Below are positions 35,371 through 43,437 of a stretch of 64,000 bases of DNA, in pieces. The notes beneath the pieces are model-generated. The model was given only the letters and a program-made list of their open reading frames with translations. It was not told the origin of the DNA and searched no databases. The stretch is from CAVQUE01 sp046290435. Its GTDB lineage: Bacteria > Actinomycetota > Acidimicrobiia > Acidimicrobiales > UBA8592. Each line of letters starts with the position of its first letter. Positions within the stretch are counted from its first letter, which is position 1. Where the stretch lies: contig JBKAGO010000048.1 of NCBI GenBank assembly GCA_046290435.1, forward strand, positions 1 through 64,000, written 5' to 3'. A program made the position numbers and the translations under genes.

Positions 35371-36279
35371 TCACTCCTCGTCGTCGTCGCCGTCGACGGC
35401 GTCGTCGAGCGTGCTCTCGTAGTGCTTGGCTCCGGGGCCCTGCGGCGCCCGGATGCCACGAAACTCCCAGTCGCCGCCCTTGGCGGTGGACTGCACCTCT
35501 TCGGAATCGCTCGGCTGGGCGCCCACATCGGTGCGGATCGGGGTGGGGCCCGACACGATGGTGTTGGTCAACGCCCCGAGCCCCTCGACCTCGACCGTCA
35601 CGACGTCGCCGGGATACACGGTGCGGGAGTTGGCCGGCGTGCCCGACAGCAGGATGTCGCCGGGTACGAGGGTGATGGTGCGGGCGATGTCGGCGACGAG
35701 GTAGTGCATGTCCCATTCCATCTCGTCGGTGTTGCCGTCCTGGCGGACCTCGCCGTTGACCAGCGTGCGGATCTGCTTGCCCCGGAAGTCCCAGTCGGTG
35801 ACGAGGGCCGGGCCGACCGGACAGAGCGTGTCGCTGCCCTTGACCCGCAGCATCGACCCGGCGTCGGTGTCGCGGAAGTCGTGGAGCCCGTAGTCGTTGG
35901 CGACGCTGTAGCCGGCGATGTAGTCGCCTGCCTCAGCCGGTGAGACGTTGCGGCAGGTGCGCCCGATGACGATGGCGATCTCGCCCTCGTAGTTGAGCCA
36001 CTCGCACCCCTCGGGACGCACGACGTCGGCGCCGTGACCGGTGAGCGCGGTGATGGGCTTGTGGAAGTAGGTGGGCGCCGGCGGGAGCTTCGTCATGAAC
36101 TCGTCGACCCGGCTGGAGTAGTTGAGGTGCACGCAGATGATCTTGGTCGGCTCCGACGGTGGCAGGTGCACGGCCTCGTCGACGGCGACGGACCTGCCGT
36201 CGCCCGACACGAGGCGATCGCCGTCGCGTTCGGTCAGGGCGGGCCACCCGTCGAGCAGGATGCGGCGGTACTCGGCCAT
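35371..36279 (-). CDS. Fumarylacetoacetate hydrolase family protein
   Basis: ATG 36279 gives 302 residues. The FAH fold is seen in TKIICVHLNYSSRVDEF, FHKPITALTGHGADVV and the metal ligands Glu98 and Glu100 in NYEGEIAIVIG with Asp129 in SVANDYGLHDFR. GDILLSGTPANSRTVYPGDVVTVEVEGLGALTNTI completes it. Members hydrolyse acylpyruvates or isomerise and decarboxylate meta-cleavage products. The C-terminus is extended by an acidic tail. It is the first gene of an operon with the aldehyde dehydrogenase, and a perfect palindromic operator lies just upstream overlapping its -10 region. Confidence 0.92.
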   Translation of the reverse strand: MAEYRRILLDGWPALTERDGDRLVSGDGRSVAVDEAVHLPPSEPTKIICVHLNYSSRVDEFMTKLPPAPTYFHKPITALTGHGADVVRPEGCEWLNYEGEIAIVIGRTCRNVSPAEAGDYIAGYSVANDYGLHDFRDTDAGSMLRVKGSDTLCPVGPALVTDWDFRGKQIRTLVNGEVRQDGNTDEMEWDMHYLVADIARTITLVPGDILLSGTPANSRTVYPGDVVTVEVEGLGALTNTIVSGPTPIRTDVGAQPSDSEEVQSTAKGGDWEFRGIRAPQGPGAKHYESTLDDAVDGDDDEE

Positions 36280-36312
36280 CGGAGGTCCTCTTTCCAGGTC
36301 GGGCGACAGGGA

Positions 36313-36330
36313 TCGTTCGGTACCGAACGA
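36313..36330. promoter_or_regulatory. Palindromic operator upstream of the FAH/aldehyde dehydrogenase operon
   Basis: TCGTTCGGTACCGAACGA is a perfect 18-bp palindrome directly after a minus-strand -10-like TAAGGT (36335-36330), about 34 nt before the FAH start. The same palindrome, two bases longer, is found at 62251-62270. A TetR-like repressor is the likely ligand, but no such gene is in the window. Confidence 0.65.
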
Positions 36331-36449
36331 CCTTAGCACCGACAGTTTTTCGGTCGATGGGGAACCTCGATGGCGGTTGCGTCGTCCACTCCCCCGCAAC
36401 ACGATCCGCCCCGTTCCCGACGGGATCGACAGAACCTGGAGTCATCGAG

Positions 36450-37790
36450 ATGAACGCACCGAAGCACCGCAGCCGACTGGTCGCCGCCGCAGCCGGACTC
36501 GCGGGCCTGGTCCTGGTGGCCGGCGCCTGCGGTGACGATCCGGCACCGACCGAACCGAGCGCCGCCATCGACACCGCCGACACGACCGACACCACCGACG
36601 GCGTGGTGCAGGTCTCGGCCGCCGACGGAGCCGCGGCCAGGGCCGAGCGCGACGCGGTCCTGGGGCGCGCCGAGGCGCCGTTGGGCTCCCACGGTGCCGA
36701 ATCGTCGGCCCTGACCGTGGCCACGGACCAGCCGATCCCGACCGAGGGCGACTGCGGCATCGGCGGCGAACCGTACGTACCGACCGCCGAGGAGATCGCC
36801 GCAGCCAACGCCGACACCGACGCCCTCGCCATCGTTCTCGACACCTACGGCATCACCTACGAGCGCATCGTCGACGACCTCGGGTTCGCCTACCTCGAGA
36901 CCGACTACACCGACGTGGTCGCCCAGTCCGTCGTCGACAGCTTCTGGGCCGACCGGTACCCACCCGAGCCCATCGACCCGGCCGAGCTCGACCGCATCCG
37001 TGCCGAGAACGACCGGATCGCCGCGGCGCTCGACGCCGCCGGCGTCGCCTACACCCGCCACAGCGACGACTCGGGCTGGGAGTGGCTCGAGTGGGACTAC
37101 GAGAACGCCGCAGCGCAAGAGGCCGTCGAAGCCGTCTACGCCGAGCTCTACCCGCCGGTGCCACCGAGCGCAGAAGAGTCGGAGCGGATGCGGGCCGAGA
37201 ACGATCGGGTCGCTGCGGCCTTCGACGCAGCCGGCATCGCCTACACGCGGATGACCGACGAGGCCGGCTGGGAGTGGATCGAGTGGGACTACGAGGACCC
37301 GGCGGCGAGCGAAGCCGCCCAGGAGGTCTTCGAGGAGCTCTACCCGCCGATGCCGATGCCCGAGCCGATCGTCTGCGTCGAGCCTGCGCTGGTCGATCCG
37401 ATCGAGGGTGAGGCCATCGAGGGCGAGGCCACCGAGGGCGAGGCCACCGAGGGCGAGGCCACCGAGGGCGAGGCCACCGAGGGCGAGGCCACCGAGGAGG
37501 CCCCGGTCGCCGAGACGCTGCCCGCCCCCGGCGAGGAGCCTGCCGCCACCAGCGAGATCGTGGTCGAGGACCGTGGCGAGATCGCCATCGAGCCCGGCGT
37601 CGACTCCGGCTTCACCCCCCGTGAGATCCGCCGCCGTGACGCCGCCGTCGCAGCGATGGATGCCGGTTTCGCCGCCGCAGGCGTCGAGTACCAGGTCGTC
37701 GGCGAGTCGCCGTGGGCGTCGGTGGTGTTCGACATCGCGAATCCCGATGCAGTCGGCGTGATCGCCGACATCCTGGCCCAACGGGGCTGA
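36450..37790 (+). CDS. Secreted lipoprotein-like protein made of four related modules
   Basis: ATG 36450 follows GGAG and gives 446 residues. The N-terminus has a signal with a lipobox-like LVAGAC (Cys27), then an acidic linker. Four copies of a helix-strand module follow: one begins AEEIAAANADTDALAIVLDT, the next two share RAENDRIAAALDAAGVAYTR and the run GWEWLEWDYE, and the last (ending at the C-terminus) has EIRRRDAAVAAMDAGFAAAGVEYQVV. An EGEAT pentapeptide repeat (six units) separates modules three and four. No family was recognised. The modules look like small alpha/beta units of about 60 residues suited to binding, attached to the outside of the membrane. Confidence 0.75.
   Translation: MNAPKHRSRLVAAAAGLAGLVLVAGACGDDPAPTEPSAAIDTADTTDTTDGVVQVSAADGAAARAERDAVLGRAEAPLGSHGAESSALTVATDQPIPTEGDCGIGGEPYVPTAEEIAAANADTDALAIVLDTYGITYERIVDDLGFAYLETDYTDVVAQSVVDSFWADRYPPEPIDPAELDRIRAENDRIAAALDAAGVAYTRHSDDSGWEWLEWDYENAAAQEAVEAVYAELYPPVPPSAEESERMRAENDRVAAAFDAAGIAYTRMTDEAGWEWIEWDYEDPAASEAAQEVFEELYPPMPMPEPIVCVEPALVDPIEGEAIEGEATEGEATEGEATEGEATEGEATEEAPVAETLPAPGEEPAATSEIVVEDRGEIAIEPGVDSGFTPREIRRRDAAVAAMDAGFAAAGVEYQVVGESPWASVVFDIANPDAVGVIADILAQRG
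37404..37493 (+). repeat. Six 15-bp in-frame tandem repeats
   Basis: GAGGGCGAGGCCACC repeated six times (the first unit with two changes) encodes the EGEAT linker of the lipoprotein. Copy number can change without breaking the frame. Confidence 0.9.
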
Positions 37791-37826
37791 CGCCGGTTGC
37801 TCGGGCATCCGAGCGCCACGAGATCC

Positions 37827-37858
37827 GGGGGCGGCGAGCCGGCGCGGCCGCCGCCCCC
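37827..37858 (+). terminator. GC-rich hairpin after the lipoprotein gene
   Basis: GGGGGCGGC (37827-37835) pairs with GCCGCCCCC (37850-37858), about 40 nt beyond the stop. There is no T tract. Confidence 0.45.
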
Positions 37859-37955
37859 GACAACGAGATCCCTCCACGCCGGAGCCGGTGCCGACCACAC
37901 GTCGACACCGGCTCTGTCGCTCCCCGGCCTCTGCTGATCCCGGCGTCATCGTTCC

Positions 37956-38057
37956 GGCGCCGAAAACCGTCGCTCTGGCAACCAGTTTCGGCGCCAGAAC
38001 CCATGGCCAACCGGACCGGCGCCGAAAACCGTCGCCCTGGCAGCAATTCTCGGCGCC
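37956..38057. repeat. Two tandem copies of the GGCGCC palindrome
   Basis: Cores 37956-37995 and 38018-38057, again 62 bp apart, end just before the promoter of the MarR gene. Confidence 0.9.
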
Positions 38058-38072
38058 AGAACCCATGGCCGG

Positions 38073-38078
38073 TACCCT
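38073..38078 (+). promoter_or_regulatory. -10 box for leaderless MarR mRNA
   Basis: TACCCT ends 8 nt before ATG 38087, directly after the palindromic repeats. Confidence 0.45.
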
Positions 38079-38086
38079 CGCTCGCC

Positions 38087-38596
38087 ATGGGGACCCCCTG
38101 GAGCACCGATCCCGCCGACCTCCTGCGCGCCGAGCAGGACATCCGGGATCGTCTCGACGACCAGGAGCTCGACTTCGTCGCGCTCCAGGCCATCTCGAAC
38201 ATCTACCGAGCCGCATCGGCGGTCCGCCGCCGGGCCGAACGCGACCTGCTGACCGACGCCGGGCTCTCCTGGGGCGGATTCACCATCTTGTGGGTGCTGT
38301 GGGTCTGGGGCGAGATGGAGACGTCACGCCTGGCCACCGAGTGCGACCTCGCCAAGGGCACCCTCACAGGCATGCTCACCACCCTCGAGAAGCAGGGCCT
38401 CGTCGAGCGTCGCCGGGTGGCCGAGGACCGACGGCGGGTCAGCGTCTCGCTGACCGACATCGGCATCGCCCGCATCGAGGACCTCTTCCCGCGCTTCAAC
38501 ACCTTCGAGCGATCGATGACCTCCGGCCTCACCCCCGATCAGCAACTCGCCCTGGCCAGCCTGCTCCGCGCCGTCACCAACAACGCCGACCAGTAG
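38087..38596 (+). CDS. MarR-family transcriptional regulator
   Basis: ATG 38087 gives 169 residues. The winged helix-turn-helix spans about 60-130: LSWGGFTILWVLWVWGEMETSRLATECDLAKGTLTGMLTTLEKQGLVERRRVAEDRRRVSVSLTDIG, with the wing DRRRVSVSLT typical of the family. MarR dimers usually repress adjacent genes and release DNA on binding phenolic or other small ligands. The nearest candidate target is the convergent quinone oxidoreductase; a divergent target is missing because the upstream gene points the same way. No obvious operator was seen beyond the palindromic repeats. Confidence 0.93.
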   Translation: MGTPWSTDPADLLRAEQDIRDRLDDQELDFVALQAISNIYRAASAVRRRAERDLLTDAGLSWGGFTILWVLWVWGEMETSRLATECDLAKGTLTGMLTTLEKQGLVERRRVAEDRRRVSVSLTDIGIARIEDLFPRFNTFERSMTSGLTPDQQLALASLLRAVTNNADQ

Positions 38597-38620
38597 GCGC
38601 CACATCGGATCCGGCATGCG

Positions 38621-38649
38621 GGGCCGGGCGTCGACACGGGTACCGGCCC
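38621..38649. terminator. Hairpin between convergent MarR and quinone oxidoreductase genes
   Basis: GGGCCGG (38621-38627) pairs with CCGGCCC (38643-38649) in the 57-bp gap between the two stops, suiting a bidirectional terminator. Confidence 0.45.
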
Positions 38650-38653
38650 GGGC

Positions 38654-39688
38654 TCACGCCGGCGAACCGGCCCACGGCCGGAGAATGACCTTGCCCGTGC
38701 TCTGGCGGCTCTCGATCAGCCGGTGCGCCTCGGCAGCCTCTTCCAACGGCAGCGTCGTACCCACGGGCACCTTCACCTGCCCCGATGCGACCAGGCCGAT
38801 CAGCGCCGTCATCGCCTCGATCGCCGCACCCGGCCGCAGCCCGAAATAGAGGCCGAGGTTGAACACGTGGAGCGACTGCCCCAGCGAAGGGCGGTAGAAG
38901 AAGGCCTGCTGCCCAGCCTCGTCGAAGACCCCGGGCAACCCCGACGCCATCCCGTAGACGACGAATCGGCCGAAGGGCGCCAACGTCGTCAGGCCGTCGG
39001 CGAACACCTGCCCGCCCGACATCTCGAGCACGACGCCCACGCCGGCGCCGCCGGTGAGGTCACGCACTTCGTCGGACCAGCCGGCGTCGCCGGGATCGAC
39101 GACATGGTCGGCGCCGGCCTCCAGAGCAGCGCTCCGTCGGTCGCCGCTGCTCGCGAGGCCGATGACGGTGCCCGCCCCGAGCGACCGGGCGATCTGCACG
39201 GCCAGGATGCCGACGCCGCCGCCGGCGCCGCCCACCAGCACCGATTCGCCCGGCTGCAGCTTCGCGACGTCGGACAGGACGAGCATCGCGGTCGTGCCGG
39301 CGATGACCATGCCTGCCGCCTCGTCCGGGCTCAGGCCGGGCGGGATCGGGATGACCTGCTGTGCGTCTGCGACGGCGAACTGTGCGTATCCCGTCGATCC
39401 GTCGCCCCCCACCACGGCGAACACCGGCGTTCCCGGTGGCGGGCCCTCGACACCGTCGCCCAGGGCCTCCACCGTCCCGGCGACCTCGGAGCCGGGGATG
39501 AACGGCAGCTCCGTGGGGAACGGGTAGAGATCGTCACGGCGTCGCATGACGTCGGCGAAGTTGACCGCGGCCGACTCCACCCGGATCAGGACCTGACCGG
39601 GTCCTGGCTCGGGTCGGTCGATCTCCAGCAGCCGCAGCACCTCGGGCCCACCGAAGGCCTCCATCCGAATCGCCTGCATCGTCGTCAT
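38654..39688 (-). CDS. NADPH:quinone oxidoreductase-like MDR protein
   Basis: ATG 39688 with GGGAG upstream gives 344 residues. The protein starts with MTTMQAIRMEAFGGPEVLRLLEIDRPEPGPGQVLIRVESAAVNFADVMRR, typical of zinc-free quinone reductases, and has the Rossmann motif VLVGGAGGGVGILAVQIAR. Members reduce quinones or enones with NADPH and often respond to oxidative stress. The convergent MarR regulator may control it. The length is normal and no zinc ligands are present. Confidence 0.92.
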   Translation of the reverse strand: MTTMQAIRMEAFGGPEVLRLLEIDRPEPGPGQVLIRVESAAVNFADVMRRRDDLYPFPTELPFIPGSEVAGTVEALGDGVEGPPPGTPVFAVVGGDGSTGYAQFAVADAQQVIPIPPGLSPDEAAGMVIAGTTAMLVLSDVAKLQPGESVLVGGAGGGVGILAVQIARSLGAGTVIGLASSGDRRSAALEAGADHVVDPGDAGWSDEVRDLTGGAGVGVVLEMSGGQVFADGLTTLAPFGRFVVYGMASGLPGVFDEAGQQAFFYRPSLGQSLHVFNLGLYFGLRPGAAIEAMTALIGLVASGQVKVPVGTTLPLEEAAEAHRLIESRQSTGKVILRPWAGSPA

Positions 39689-39876
39689 CGTGTCTTTCTC
39701 CCGTTCGGCGGGTCGTTCGCCCGCCCTCATCCGCTCCGACGCGCGAGAGCCGTCTCGAGAGGACACCCGGGACCGAAAAAGGGAATCTCGGGCCGAGTGT
39801 CCTCCCCGGACCTCCCGGCGCGTCGTACCCGGCGAGGCCCACAGCGTGTGGGCCCACCGATGAGGGAGAATCCACC

Positions 39877-40260
39877 ATGCAGTACATCCTGATCCTCGCC
39901 GCCGACCCCGACGCCTGGGCCGACAACGACACCGACACCGACACCGACGACGGCGTCATGGACGACTGGGCGCTGTACACCCGAGCACTCGCCGAAGCGG
40001 GCGTCCTGGTCGCCGGCCACGCCCTGCACGGCAACGATGCCGCCACCACCGTCCGAGTCCGCTCGGGTGAGCGGCTCGTCACCGACGGGCCTTTCACCGA
40101 GACCAGGGAGCATCTGATCGGCTACTACATCATCGACACCCCCGACCTCGACACCGCACTCGCATGGGCCGCCCGGGTGCCCAACGTCCGCATCGGCAGC
40201 GTCGAGGTTCGGCCGCTCGTGCCCGGCACGTCCACCGAGGCGATGCTCGGGGGCGGGTGA
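39877..40260 (+). CDS. YciI-like (DGPF domain) protein
   Basis: ATG 39877 follows GGGAG and gives 127 residues. The YCII fold is evident from MQYILILAADPDAWA, ALAEAGVLVAGHALHG, TDGPFTETREHLIGYYIIDTPDLDTALAWAARVP and GSVEVRPL. The DGPF motif is diagnostic for proteins encoded beside ECF sigma factors. The downstream sigma gene begins 7 nt later. The function is unproven; it may bind the signal that the sigma factor responds to. Confidence 0.92.
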   Translation: MQYILILAADPDAWADNDTDTDTDDGVMDDWALYTRALAEAGVLVAGHALHGNDAATTVRVRSGERLVTDGPFTETREHLIGYYIIDTPDLDTALAWAARVPNVRIGSVEVRPLVPGTSTEAMLGGG

Positions 40261-40266
40261 GCGCTC

Positions 40267-41517
40267 GTGTCCACGACGCTCGATCGGGCGTGGCGTGACG
40301 AGCGGGCACGCATCGTGGCTTCGCTGGCCCGACGCTTCGCCGACCTGACCCTCGCCGAGGACGCCACGCAGGAGGCCTTCGCCGCGGCGGCGACGGCTTG
40401 GCCGCGGACGGGCACCCCGGATCGCCCCGGTGCCTGGTTGATGACGACCGCGTACCGCAAGGCCATCGGCATCCGCCGCAAGCAACGACCGACCGAGTCG
40501 CTCGACGAGGCCTTCGCCGACGTCGAGGCACCCACGGCGTACGCCGGGGACGTGCCCGGCGTCGGCGGGGGGAACCCTGCGGCGATCGATGACGACCTGT
40601 TCGTGCTGATGACTACGTGCTGCCATCCCGCTCTGCATACCGATGCGCGGATCGCGCTGACGTTGCGGCACGTGTGTGGTCTCACCGTCGCAGAGATCGC
40701 AGCGGGCTTCGTCGTCGCCGAGGCGACGATGGCGAAGCGGCTGGTCCGGGCCCGGCGCAAGATCCTCGACGCTGGCATCGCCTTCACCCCGCCATCGGCC
40801 GAGGACCTCCCGGGCAGAGTCGACGATGTCCGAACCGTGGTCTATCTGGTTTTCACGGAGGGGCACCTCTCGGCCGGAACGGGGTCCGCAGTGCGTGTCG
40901 ATCTGTGCGAGGAGGCGGTGTGGCTCGCCCGGCTCCTGCACGGTCTCGACCCCGGCGACGCCGAGTCATGCGGGCTCCTGGCGTTGCTGTTGATCCAGCA
41001 CTCGCGTCGAGCGGCCCGCTTCGATGCCCTCGGCCGACTGGTCCCGCTGCTGGAGCAACAGCGCGAGAGCTGGGATCGATCCGCCATCGACGAGGCCCGC
41101 GGGTTGCTCGCCGGCGCCCACCATGGTCATCCCGGGCCTCGCCAGGTGGAGGCCGCCATCGCGCTGTTGCACGTCGCCGGCGACGCGCCGAACTGGGCCC
41201 GGATCGCCGACCTCTACGGCGTGCTCGCCCGTCTGGCGCCGTCGCCGGTCGTCGAGGTCAACCGGTCGCTCGCCGTGGGGCGGGCCGACGGCCCGCAGGC
41301 GGGCCTGGCAGTCCTGGCTCCGGTGTTGGCCGATCCCCACATGGCACGCTATGCACCGTTGTTCGCGGTGCAGGCCGACCTCCTCGAGAGCTCGGGCGAT
41401 GTGGCCGGCGCCCGCAGCGCGTGGGAACGGGCGGCGGAGCTGGCGACCAATCCCGAGCAGGTATCGGCGCTGCGTCTTCGCCACAACCGGCTGCCGCACG
41501 ACTCGACGGGCTCCTGA
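40267..41517 (+). CDS. ECF sigma factor of the YciI-associated (DUF6596-containing) group
   Basis: GTG 40267 gives 416 residues. Sigma region 2 is ARIVASLARRFADLTLAEDATQEAFAAAATAWP. Region 4 is LTLRHVCGLTVAEIAAGFVVAEATMAKRLVRARRKI. A long C-terminal extension (PGRVDDVRTVVYLVFTEGHLSAG onward) forms the helical TPR-like domain typical of this ECF group. These sigma factors lack a classical anti-sigma and are probably controlled by the C-terminal domain. The preceding YciI-like gene is the family's usual neighbour. Targets cannot be predicted from the sequence. Confidence 0.95.
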   Translation: MSTTLDRAWRDERARIVASLARRFADLTLAEDATQEAFAAAATAWPRTGTPDRPGAWLMTTAYRKAIGIRRKQRPTESLDEAFADVEAPTAYAGDVPGVGGGNPAAIDDDLFVLMTTCCHPALHTDARIALTLRHVCGLTVAEIAAGFVVAEATMAKRLVRARRKILDAGIAFTPPSAEDLPGRVDDVRTVVYLVFTEGHLSAGTGSAVRVDLCEEAVWLARLLHGLDPGDAESCGLLALLLIQHSRRAARFDALGRLVPLLEQQRESWDRSAIDEARGLLAGAHHGHPGPRQVEAAIALLHVAGDAPNWARIADLYGVLARLAPSPVVEVNRSLAVGRADGPQAGLAVLAPVLADPHMARYAPLFAVQADLLESSGDVAGARSAWERAAELATNPEQVSALRLRHNRLPHDSTGS

Positions 41518-41661
41518 GAAGCTTGCGGCGTGGGTCCCCCAGCCCACGGTCAGCCGCCCATGGGCAGCCGACCATGGGCACATCTGCTGATGGGTGAATT
41601 CCTCAACTCGGCGGACGAAGGGTCGATCGGACAACGTACCGCCCGTCCAGGAGGCCCCCAA

Positions 41662-43359
41662 ATGGCGCTCACGCGTCCACGACTTCAACTGTCCGTCCGA
41701 ACCCGGCTCACCTGCTGGTTCATCGCTGTTGCTGTGGCATCTGCATCGGTCGGCTTCTACGCTGTCTCGTCGACGTCGGGTGACCTCGACAACATCAGCG
41801 ACGACACGGCTGCGCTCTATGAGATCAGCCAGGTCCGAACGACCTACACCCAGATGCGGATGGAGCTGATGATCATCGTCCTCGCGGTGGTGGGCGAGGA
41901 CGCAGGCGCAGGGTTCCTCCTCGACGACGCCGTCGCCCGTCAGGGGGCCTACGACGCCCAGGTGGATGTGCACCTCGACGCCTGGAAGGAGCTGACCACC
42001 ATCGGCGACGAGGCCATCGCCGAGGTCGACCAGGCGATCGCCGAGCATCGCTCGGTCGTCTACGACATTGCGCTTCCGCTCGCACGGGGTGGCCAGCCGA
42101 CGCTTCCTCCGCCGGCCGGGCAGGAGCAGTGGGACGTGGGCTCGACGCTGGTCCTGTCGAACCTCCGGTACGGCGCGCTGTCGGACCTGTTGGTCGAGAC
42201 TGCCGAGTGGGAGCACGAGCACTTCGAGAACGACGCCGCAGCCGCCCAGGCAACCGCCGACCGCACTCGCAGCCTGGTCCTGTTCGGCGGCCTCGCCGCC
42301 ATCGTGCTGGCAGGCCTGATCGGCGCAAGTATCGCCCGCCGCTTCGCCGCATCGCTGCGTGCGGTGATCGGCGTCCTCGACAGCGTTCGTGCCCGTGACT
42401 TCACCGCTCGCGTCCCCGTCAAGGGAACCGACGAGTTCGGCCGCCTGGGCAAGGGCCTCAACGAGACCGTCGAGACGCTCGCACAGCAGGCGACGGATCT
42501 CGAAGACACCACCAACGAGCTCGCCGATGCGTCGACTGCCCTCACCCACGTCAGCGATGGGCTGAGCCAGAACGCCGCCGAGGTCAGCTCGCGCACCGGC
42601 GAGGTGTCGATCTCGGTGCAGGCGATGTCGAGCCATGCGAGCTCGGTGAGCACGGCGATCGAGCAGATGAACGAGTCGATCCGCGAGATCGCCGGCCGCG
42701 CCGCACAGGCGACGGCGACCAGCCGCAACGGCACCATCGAGGCCCGCAACGCCGCCGAGGCGGTGAACTCCCTCGAAGGGGCCACCGCCGCCATCCAGCG
42801 CGCGGTGTCTGCGATCGGTTCCATCGCCGAGCAGACCAACCTGCTGGCGCTCAACGCGACGATCGAGTCCGCACGAGCAGGCGAGGCCGGCCGTGGCTTC
42901 GCCGTGGTCGCCAGCGAGGTCCAGGCACTGGCCAAGGAGACCGCACGGGCCACCCAGGAGATCGAGTCGGCCGTCACCCAGGTCGGCGCCAGCGTCGATC
43001 ATGCCGTGGCATCGATGCAGCGGGTCGAGGAGCTGATCAACGACGTCGACAGCACCCAGGTGGTCATCGCAGCCGCCGTCGAGGAACAGACGGCAACGGC
43101 GAGCGAGATGGCCCAGGCCGTCGGAATCGTCGCCGCCAACGTCCAGGACGTAGAGCGCGCCCTCGTCGCCGTGACGTCCTCGGCCGATCAGACCGAGCAG
43201 GGGACCGCCCTGACCCGTGAGCGAGCGGCCCGCCTCGCCGAACTGGCCGAGAGCCTCCGGGCGGATGCGCCGGCCAAGAAGCGCGCATCGTCCACCTCGC
43301 AGCCCAACGCAGCTCACCAGCAGCTCGACCAATTCACCGCTCCGCTGGTGAACGCCTGA
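41662..43359 (+). CDS. Methyl-accepting chemotaxis protein
   Basis: ATG 41662 sits 7 nt after GGAGG and gives 565 residues. There is a first membrane helix (about 17-36), a helical extracellular sensor (38-203), a second helix (204-225) and a HAMP domain (SIARRFAASLRAVIGVLDSVRARDFTARVPVKGTDEFGRLGKGLNETVETL). The signalling domain has the hairpin tip IAEQTNLLALNATIESARAGEAGRGFAVVASEVQALAKETARAT. Such receptors bind CheA and CheW, but no other chemotaxis genes are in the window. Without the CheR-binding pentapeptide or known neighbours, the ligand remains unknown. Confidence 0.95.
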   Translation: MALTRPRLQLSVRTRLTCWFIAVAVASASVGFYAVSSTSGDLDNISDDTAALYEISQVRTTYTQMRMELMIIVLAVVGEDAGAGFLLDDAVARQGAYDAQVDVHLDAWKELTTIGDEAIAEVDQAIAEHRSVVYDIALPLARGGQPTLPPPAGQEQWDVGSTLVLSNLRYGALSDLLVETAEWEHEHFENDAAAAQATADRTRSLVLFGGLAAIVLAGLIGASIARRFAASLRAVIGVLDSVRARDFTARVPVKGTDEFGRLGKGLNETVETLAQQATDLEDTTNELADASTALTHVSDGLSQNAAEVSSRTGEVSISVQAMSSHASSVSTAIEQMNESIREIAGRAAQATATSRNGTIEARNAAEAVNSLEGATAAIQRAVSAIGSIAEQTNLLALNATIESARAGEAGRGFAVVASEVQALAKETARATQEIESAVTQVGASVDHAVASMQRVEELINDVDSTQVVIAAAVEEQTATASEMAQAVGIVAANVQDVERALVAVTSSADQTEQGTALTRERAARLAELAESLRADAPAKKRASSTSQPNAAHQQLDQFTAPLVNA

Positions 43360-43395
43360 CGCATCCGAGGACCGTCTCGACCTGCGCTCGTCGTC

Positions 43396-43428
43396 CGGCT
43401 CGACCGGCGGCGTGCGCTGATCGAGCCG
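43396..43428. terminator. Hairpin between convergent MCP and CoA-transferase genes
   Basis: CGGCTCGA (43396-43403) pairs with TCGAGCCG (43421-43428) in the 78-bp gap between the two stops. The position suits a shared terminator for the chemoreceptor and for the long minus-strand operon. Confidence 0.55.
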
Positions 43429-43437
43429 TCACCGCTG

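Noticed and set aside
36333..38216. 627-codon minus-strand open frame
   Set aside because: Antisense to the lipoprotein gene and crosses palindromic repeats; the plus strand has a signal, modules and a ribosome site.
40966..43332. 788-codon minus-strand open frame
   Set aside because: Antisense to the ECF sigma factor and the chemoreceptor, both with clear motifs.
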